DNA of 64,000 nt from CAYWVO01 sp964461835 (GTDB lineage: Bacteria > Zixibacteria > MSB-5A5 > WJJR01 > JAJRUJ01): the NCBI GenBank assembly GCA_964461835.1, contig CAYWVO010000001.1, positions 1 to 64,000 of the forward strand, given 5' to 3'. A program made the position numbers and the translations under genes. Of the stretch, positions 59,699 through 64,000 are shown one piece after another (the stretch's first letter is position 1; each line of letters starts with the position of its first letter). The notes beneath the pieces were generated by a model, which saw only the letters and a program-made list of their open reading frames with translations, was not told where the DNA came from and searched no databases.

Positions 59699-62011
59699 CT
59701 AAAGCCCGTTCGGCGGTAGGTTCGGCGGTAGGTCCGGAATGGTTGGAATAATTCGCGGCGGTGTCGTGAGGCGTACTATAACGCCCCCATGCCGCGTGTT
59801 CGAATAGACCTGAGACTCCGGGAAGTGCCTCTCCCACAAGGCGTGCCAATCGTCGCCGGGGTATGCCGTCGACTGACCAAACAGGACGATCTCCGAGGGA
59901 TGGAGTTCCTGCAAACTCTCAATCAACGCCCCGGTCGGCCGGTATCCGGGGAGGGCAATGACGGCAAGTGAATCTCCCACCAGATGTTGCTTCAGGTCCT
60001 GGATCTGGAGCAGGTCCGGATAGTACAGGATCATCACTTGTGCATCATTAAGCGAAATCACCTGGGCTACCAACGAACCGGCTGTTCGGAAATTGGTCAT
60101 TGTATACACGGGTTTGTCCGGAGAGGCGGGATCGCTCACGTGGCCGGCTACCGCCCGGACGTCCCCAGCTAGACGTGGCCGTATCAGGGTGTCAAGAACA
60201 CGGCCCCTTCGGGACCAGCCGTGGTGCCGCAGCAGCGGATCGATTATCCACCGAAAGCGCGACGGGACGAATGACGATTCTGATCCCACCAGGCGAATTG
60301 AATCATCAGGTAAGGCTATGACGGTGAGTGGTTCCCAACCGGTATCGGCGAATATGATGACACCTGCTTTCCGCGGGGAATCCAGTGCCCAGGCGACCGC
60401 GACCATCATCATCATTGCCAGCAGGAACGCGATCGCCGGCTTGATCCAGCGAAACCACAGGCGGAGCGAGAGCAGTGCACTACACGTCACGGCGTAACTC
60501 ACTAGTTCGAGGGGACGTGGGTTGGTCCAGGTGATTTCTCCCAGTGGCATGTGCGAGAATTGCTCGGCCGCATACAATGACCAAGTTGCTCCCTGCTGTG
60601 CAAGACCGGCAATAACGGTTGACAGCGGTGGCCAGAAATTGCCGACAAGGATCAATCCCACTCCCGCGTAGGTCACAATCATGGCCAAGGGAACCATGAC
60701 CATATTGGCCACAATCGCCACCGACGGGATCACGCCAAAATGCAACGCCAAAATTGGCGCGGTTGCCACGGTTGCCGCAATCGATGAGGCGACCAGGGCA
60801 ACGATATACTTGAGGACCCGCCGGGACAGACGACGTCCCTTAGGCAATTCAACGGCGCCCATGGTGAGAATAATGCCCAGAATTGCTGCATAGGAGAGCT
60901 GAAACCCGGCCCGGAAAAGATGGAATGGTGAAACCAGTAAGATAATGATGGCGGAGATACCGATGATGTTCAACATCGGCGGGCGCCGGTAGAGTAACCA
61001 GCCAATCAGCACTAAGGCAGCCATCACACCGGCACGGACGACCGACGGGTCATTGCGGGTCACGAAACAAAATGTAAGTAAGACGCTTAGCAGCAGCGTT
61101 ACCTGCACACCACGCGGCACCCGTATCACCCGCAGCATGATCCAGAAGAATCCCAGCACTAACCAGACATTCGAGCCGGAAACCGCCAGGAGATGTAATG
61201 TCCCGGCGCGGCGATACGCTTCATACACCTGCGGAGGCATATCGCGCGTTTCGCCGATCAGATAGCCAGCCAGCAAACTGGCCGAGACCGGAGGAAGATT
61301 TTGCCGGAATTGGGTGAGGATATATTCCCGGATCGGCACGACGATACCGTTGATAAAGACTGAGGGTGAAGGATTTGGGTACACACTGATGTGATCCCGC
61401 GCAGAAACATCCACCATAAGACGGATACCCCGCGTCGCCAGGTACTCCCGGTAATCAAAGGTGCCGGAATTCCGGGCGCTTGGTGGTCGACGCAGTCTAC
61501 CGGTGAAACGGATGTAATCACCATAGGAGAACGTCCGTTCGGGTCGGTATACCCGCACCAATACCCGACCGGAGACCTCCCGCTGAAATTCTTTGTCGCT
61601 CATCGACTGCAATTCCACCAGTAAGTGGGTACTGGTAGTGCGCCGGTCCGGTAAGTCAGTTATTCGTCCGAAGAATTCGGCGTTTTGCGGCATTTGTTGC
61701 CGGCGCGAGATATCATCGGCCGGCAGAAGTTGTGACTCCGTGGTGTAGCGAAATGCCCCCAGTGCGAACCACACCAGCCCAACCACAACAATGCTGCCGG
61801 TTGCTCGCCAGCGCGAGGATAAGAGTAACACCATCACCAGCGCACTGAGCGCTACTCCCCAGATATACCAGGGAATGACCAGGGCGTTTCCGAGGCAAAT
61901 GCCGGCGGCCAATAAGACCGCGGCCCAGAGACCCGGATGTCGTTGTCCGGGTGCTGGAATCCAGCGGATTTTTCCGCGTGTAGCCCGACCGCTGCGGCCA
62001 TGCGTTCGCAC
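59699..62011 (-). CDS. comEC: ComEC/Rec2-like DNA-uptake channel with a degenerate metallo-lactamase region
   Basis: A 770-residue protein. N-terminal hydrophobic helices, an OB-type extracytoplasmic domain (AEFFGRITDLPDRRT, YGDYIRFTGRLRRP) and the Competence transmembrane domain (LHLLAVSGSNVWLVLGF, SVVRAGVMAALVLIGWLLYRRPPML, FRAGFQLSYAAILGIILTMG) are typical. The C-terminal 200 residues should carry a metallo-beta-lactamase domain with HxHxDH; the aligned stretch LDTLIRPRLAGDVRAVAGHV lacks those histidines, so the nuclease site is probably lost. GTG 62011 follows GGGAG. Role: passing single-stranded DNA across the inner membrane; fits the pilus operon next door. Confidence 0.88.
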   Translation of the reverse strand: MRTHGRSGRATRGKIRWIPAPGQRHPGLWAAVLLAAGICLGNALVIPWYIWGVALSALVMVLLLSSRWRATGSIVVVGLVWFALGAFRYTTESQLLPADDISRRQQMPQNAEFFGRITDLPDRRTTSTHLLVELQSMSDKEFQREVSGRVLVRVYRPERTFSYGDYIRFTGRLRRPPSARNSGTFDYREYLATRGIRLMVDVSARDHISVYPNPSPSVFINGIVVPIREYILTQFRQNLPPVSASLLAGYLIGETRDMPPQVYEAYRRAGTLHLLAVSGSNVWLVLGFFWIMLRVIRVPRGVQVTLLLSVLLTFCFVTRNDPSVVRAGVMAALVLIGWLLYRRPPMLNIIGISAIIILLVSPFHLFRAGFQLSYAAILGIILTMGAVELPKGRRLSRRVLKYIVALVASSIAATVATAPILALHFGVIPSVAIVANMVMVPLAMIVTYAGVGLILVGNFWPPLSTVIAGLAQQGATWSLYAAEQFSHMPLGEITWTNPRPLELVSYAVTCSALLSLRLWFRWIKPAIAFLLAMMMMVAVAWALDSPRKAGVIIFADTGWEPLTVIALPDDSIRLVGSESSFVPSRFRWIIDPLLRHHGWSRRGRVLDTLIRPRLAGDVRAVAGHVSDPASPDKPVYTMTNFRTAGSLVAQVISLNDAQVMILYYPDLLQIQDLKQHLVGDSLAVIALPGYRPTGALIESLQELHPSEIVLFGQSTAYPGDDWHALWERHFPESQVYSNTRHGGVIVRLTTPPRIIPTIPDLPPNLPPNGL

Positions 62012-62056
62012 ATTACTCCCAAGCGTCGTGCAAATCGTGTCTGGATCTTCAGCGCC

Positions 62057-62085
62057 AGTATATCACGCAATCAGCCATTTGGCAA
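62057..62085 (-). promoter_or_regulatory. sigma-70 promoter upstream of comEC
   Basis: Minus strand TTGCCA (62085-62080), 17-base spacer, TATACT (62062-62057). Predicted start near 62050, leader about 39 nt. The 65-nt comEC-DUF4388 gap has no terminator, so transcription may continue into the whole pilus/MglA string. Confidence 0.7.
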
Positions 62086-62111
62086 GAGCGGGAGTACGGG
62101 AAAAGCTCGGC

Positions 62112-63458
62112 TTAATTGGGGAAGACAACGTAGCGGATAATAAAGAGAATACCAATAACATACATCGCCGGATGAACCGATTTTGCCCGACCACTCAGCA
62201 GTTTAATGATTGGATAGGTAACGAAGCCGAAGGCCAGACCATCCGAGATAGAAAAGGTCAGTGGGATTCCCACAATAATCAAAAATGCCGGCAGCGATTC
62301 GGAGAAATCATCCCAACTGATGCGACGGACCATGGAGGTCATAAACGCTCCAACGACAATCAAGGCCGGGGCAATCACGGGCTTGAGAACCAGACCTTCC
62401 GCAACCTCTACCCCGCCACCGATCATTCGCACCAAGGGGGAGAAGAATAGCGCGAGCACAAATCCCCCTGCGGTAATTACATTCGCCAACCCCGTTCGGG
62501 CGCCTTGTTCGATACCGGTGGTTGATTCGATGTACGAGGTAATCGTCGAAGTGCCCAGCACCGCCCCGACGACCGTACCGCCGGAATCCGCCATCATTGC
62601 CCGTCCGGCACGCGGGAGTTTGCCGTCTTTGAGAAATCCGCCGCGCTCGGAGACGCCAATCAAGGTACCTATCGTGTCGAACATATCCATGAACAGAAAG
62701 ACAAAAACGGCGGAGAGAAAGCTGGAAGTGACAGACGGCGTGAAATCCAGTTTGGCCAGAGTCGGCGCCAGCGATGGAGGTGTGGAAACAACGCCCTGGA
62801 ATTCGGTAAGTCCGAGGGCCAGGGCCCCAGCGCCGGTTAAGAGAATGCCCCAGAGAACCGCACCCGGAATGCGCCGCACAATCAGCGCCGCGGTGACCAG
62901 GACCCCAGTCAGCGAAAGCCAGACCGGTTTCGCGGTGACATCACCGAGTTGCACCAATGCACCAGGATTTTTCACGATAACGCCGGCGTAACTAAAACCG
63001 ATGAAGGTGATGAAAATGCCGATGCCGATCCCCATGGCCAGCTTGAGTGATTCGGGAATGAGATTGAGCAACGCTTCCCGTATCCCTAAGACCGTCAGCA
63101 GGAGAAAAATGAGACCGGCATAGAATACCGCGGCCATTGCCTCCGGCCAGGCCAAGCCCATAGTCAGCACCACGGTATAGACAAAGAAAAAATTTTCTCC
63201 CATACCCGGCGCCAAGGCAATGGGGTAATTGGCGGCGAATCCCATAATGAGCGTAGCGATCGCCGCGGAAAGACAGGTGGCCACCATGACCGCGCCAAAA
63301 TCCATCCCCGCCTGCGATAACACTGCGGGTTGAAGGAAGATAATATAAGACATCGTCAGGAAGGTGGTCAGTCCACCGGTTACTTCCTGGCGGAGTGAAG
63401 TTCGGTGCGCGGCGAGATTGAAGATATCGCGCCGTCGAGGTTGATTGTGATCCGACAC
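62112..63458 (-). CDS. NCS2-family purine permease (AzgA/PbuG type)
   Basis: A 448-residue transporter with about 14 membrane helices. The family pattern GLTTFLTMSYIIFLQPAVLSQAGMD, the ANYPIALAPGMGENFFFVYTVV segment, FLFMDMFDTIGTLIGVSE and TSTITSYIESTTGIEQGARTG are those of adenine/guanine/hypoxanthine importers. Proton coupling is expected. It precedes comEC by 100 nt on the same strand, with a separate promoter between. Confidence 0.95.
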   Translation of the reverse strand: MSDHNQPRRRDIFNLAAHRTSLRQEVTGGLTTFLTMSYIIFLQPAVLSQAGMDFGAVMVATCLSAAIATLIMGFAANYPIALAPGMGENFFFVYTVVLTMGLAWPEAMAAVFYAGLIFLLLTVLGIREALLNLIPESLKLAMGIGIGIFITFIGFSYAGVIVKNPGALVQLGDVTAKPVWLSLTGVLVTAALIVRRIPGAVLWGILLTGAGALALGLTEFQGVVSTPPSLAPTLAKLDFTPSVTSSFLSAVFVFLFMDMFDTIGTLIGVSERGGFLKDGKLPRAGRAMMADSGGTVVGAVLGTSTITSYIESTTGIEQGARTGLANVITAGGFVLALFFSPLVRMIGGGVEVAEGLVLKPVIAPALIVVGAFMTSMVRRISWDDFSESLPAFLIIVGIPLTFSISDGLAFGFVTYPIIKLLSGRAKSVHPAMYVIGILFIIRYVVFPN

Positions 63459-63477
63459 GCAGTCCCCGATTCAGCAG

Positions 63478-64000
63478 CTATTCGATCACGCGGTACGCAG
63501 CGCGCACCGTGGCGGAAATTTCGGTCGGCTGTGGCGACATCCGTACTGCTCCCGCGCCCTCCGGAGGAATTTGTCCCTGGTCAGTCCCCGTCCACGTTTT
63601 GGGCACCAGTGGTTGGGGATATTCATAGTTTTCCGGCGGCTCTGATATTTCTTCAAATCCCACCATTGCTCCCAATTTCACGCCGGATTCGGCGGCCAGC
63701 ATTTCCGCCTTAAGGCGGGCATCCGCCAGCGCGCGGCGCAAGGCGCGTTCATAGGATGAGCGTCGGTCAGTGATATCGAAATAGGTTACAAAATCTCGTA
63801 CGCCATACTGCGTGGCAACATCGAGCATTTGCGTGCCCGCAGTGAAATCATCAACGACCAGCGACAAGCCAACCGCGGCCAAAAACACCAGGCGTTTTCG
63901 TTCGTGCGGATGCGGCCGTCGTTCCACCACATATTGTTTGATGTAATCGTCCGGCCCGAAACCAAACCGCCGAAATGCCCGGATTATATCCTCGGCGCGA
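63478..64000 (-). CDS. SIMPL/DUF541-domain protein, N-terminus cut off by the window edge
   Basis: The reading frame is open through base 64000, so the start lies outside the window. The visible 173 residues begin RAEDIIRAFRRFGFGPDDYIKQ and continue with RLVFLAAVGLSLVVDDFTAGTQMLDVATQYGVRDFVTYFDITDRRSSYERALRRALADARLKAEMLAAESGVKLGAMVGFEE, the SIMPL/YggE oxidative-stress-defence pattern, with a proline-rich strand and SATVRAAYRVIE at the end. These are usually periplasmic; any signal peptide is off the window. A GTG at 63930 inside the frame is not the true start. Upstream of, and co-directional with, the NCS2 gene (19-nt gap). Confidence 0.85.
   Translation of the reverse strand, partial: RAEDIIRAFRRFGFGPDDYIKQYVVERRPHPHERKRLVFLAAVGLSLVVDDFTAGTQMLDVATQYGVRDFVTYFDITDRRSSYERALRRALADARLKAEMLAAESGVKLGAMVGFEEISEPPENYEYPQPLVPKTWTGTDQGQIPPEGAGAVRMSPQPTEISATVRAAYRVIE

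Noticed and set aside
63478..63930. Treating the SIMPL gene as starting at GTG 63930
   Set aside because: The frame continues with SIMPL-like sequence to the window edge, so the true start is outside.
1..64000. tRNA and rRNA genes
   Set aside because: No cloverleaf-like segment with a TTCGA-type T loop and no rRNA cores were noticed in the spacers; a covariance search could still find one.

Overview
The window is about 64 kb of moderately GC-rich, gene-dense bacterial chromosome. It holds about 55 protein genes (one cut by the right edge) and no rRNA, tRNA or CRISPR array that I can see. Several lipoproteins with lipoboxes, an RNase G-type enzyme, type IV pilus motors and a ComEC point to a diderm (Gram-negative type) bacterium. 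Three traits recall uncultured FCB-group lineages such as Zixibacteria: a dockerin-like tail on a secreted carboxypeptidase, MglA/roadblock/DUF4388 genes, and dispersed short palindromic intergenic repeats. That placement is inference; no phylogenetic marker was tested.

Layout. 1-1.5 kb: repeat-rich DNA and a DUF1858 gene. 1.5-4.8 kb (+): xseA-xseB-ispA-nadK. 5.1-7.8 kb (-): a PAS/PAS histidine kinase-receiver protein and a pseudopilin with a clear sigma-54 promoter. 8.3-11.4 kb (-): hemB, a fused hemC-hemD and a DUF6504 gene. 11.7-14.7 kb (-): a TlpA-like lipoprotein and the GTPase der. 14.9-17.3 kb (+): a DUF255 lipoprotein and DUF2892. 17.3-19.5 kb (-): an NtrB-type kinase. 19.6-28.8 kb (+): exported or envelope proteins, namely DUF2723-TPR, a TPR lipoprotein, a small secreted protein, an M14 carboxypeptidase with dockerin-like tail and an M1-like peptidase. 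28.8-33.9 kb: radical SAM protein, a zinc-type ArsR repressor with its permease and a visible operator, two paralogous membrane proteins, radA and an ABM-domain protein. 34.0-34.9 kb: an AT-richer island with a broken SIR2-like gene and a dense repeat cluster including a 109-bp tandem duplication. 34.9-39.6 kb (+): tgt-yajC-def-fmt-rng. 39.6-43.6 kb (-): glyQS, recO, ftsB-like, eno, with an IS481-type remnant beside eno. 43.9-48.0 kb (-): DUF92, a VWA-type membrane protein and a polyprenyl diphosphate synthase. 48.1-59.6 kb (-): a long gene string, DUF4388 -> small membrane protein -> TPR/roadblock-like -> membrane-anchored roadblock -> MglB-like -> MglA with a long tail -> roadblock -> pilB -> pilT -> pilC -> pilS. 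59.7-64 kb (-): comEC with a degenerate metallo-lactamase region, a NCS2 purine permease and the C-terminal part of a SIMPL-domain protein.

The most interesting region is 48.1-59.6 kb. It joins the type IV pilus motor to a small Ras-like GTPase, four roadblock-like proteins (one apparently membrane-anchored, one apparently fused to TPRs) and a DUF4388 protein. This looks like a pilus polarity or activity switch with more regulatory layers than the classical MglA/MglB pair. The pseudopilin gene 40 kb away has a sigma-54 promoter and the pilus kinase belongs to the PilS type, but no response regulator with a sigma-54 activator domain is present in the window. Other points worth checking are the ComEC lacking its HxHxDH metal ligands, the near-canonical SmtB-type operator, an unexplained leader with its own terminator upstream of the DUF6504 gene, and the modular repeat family.
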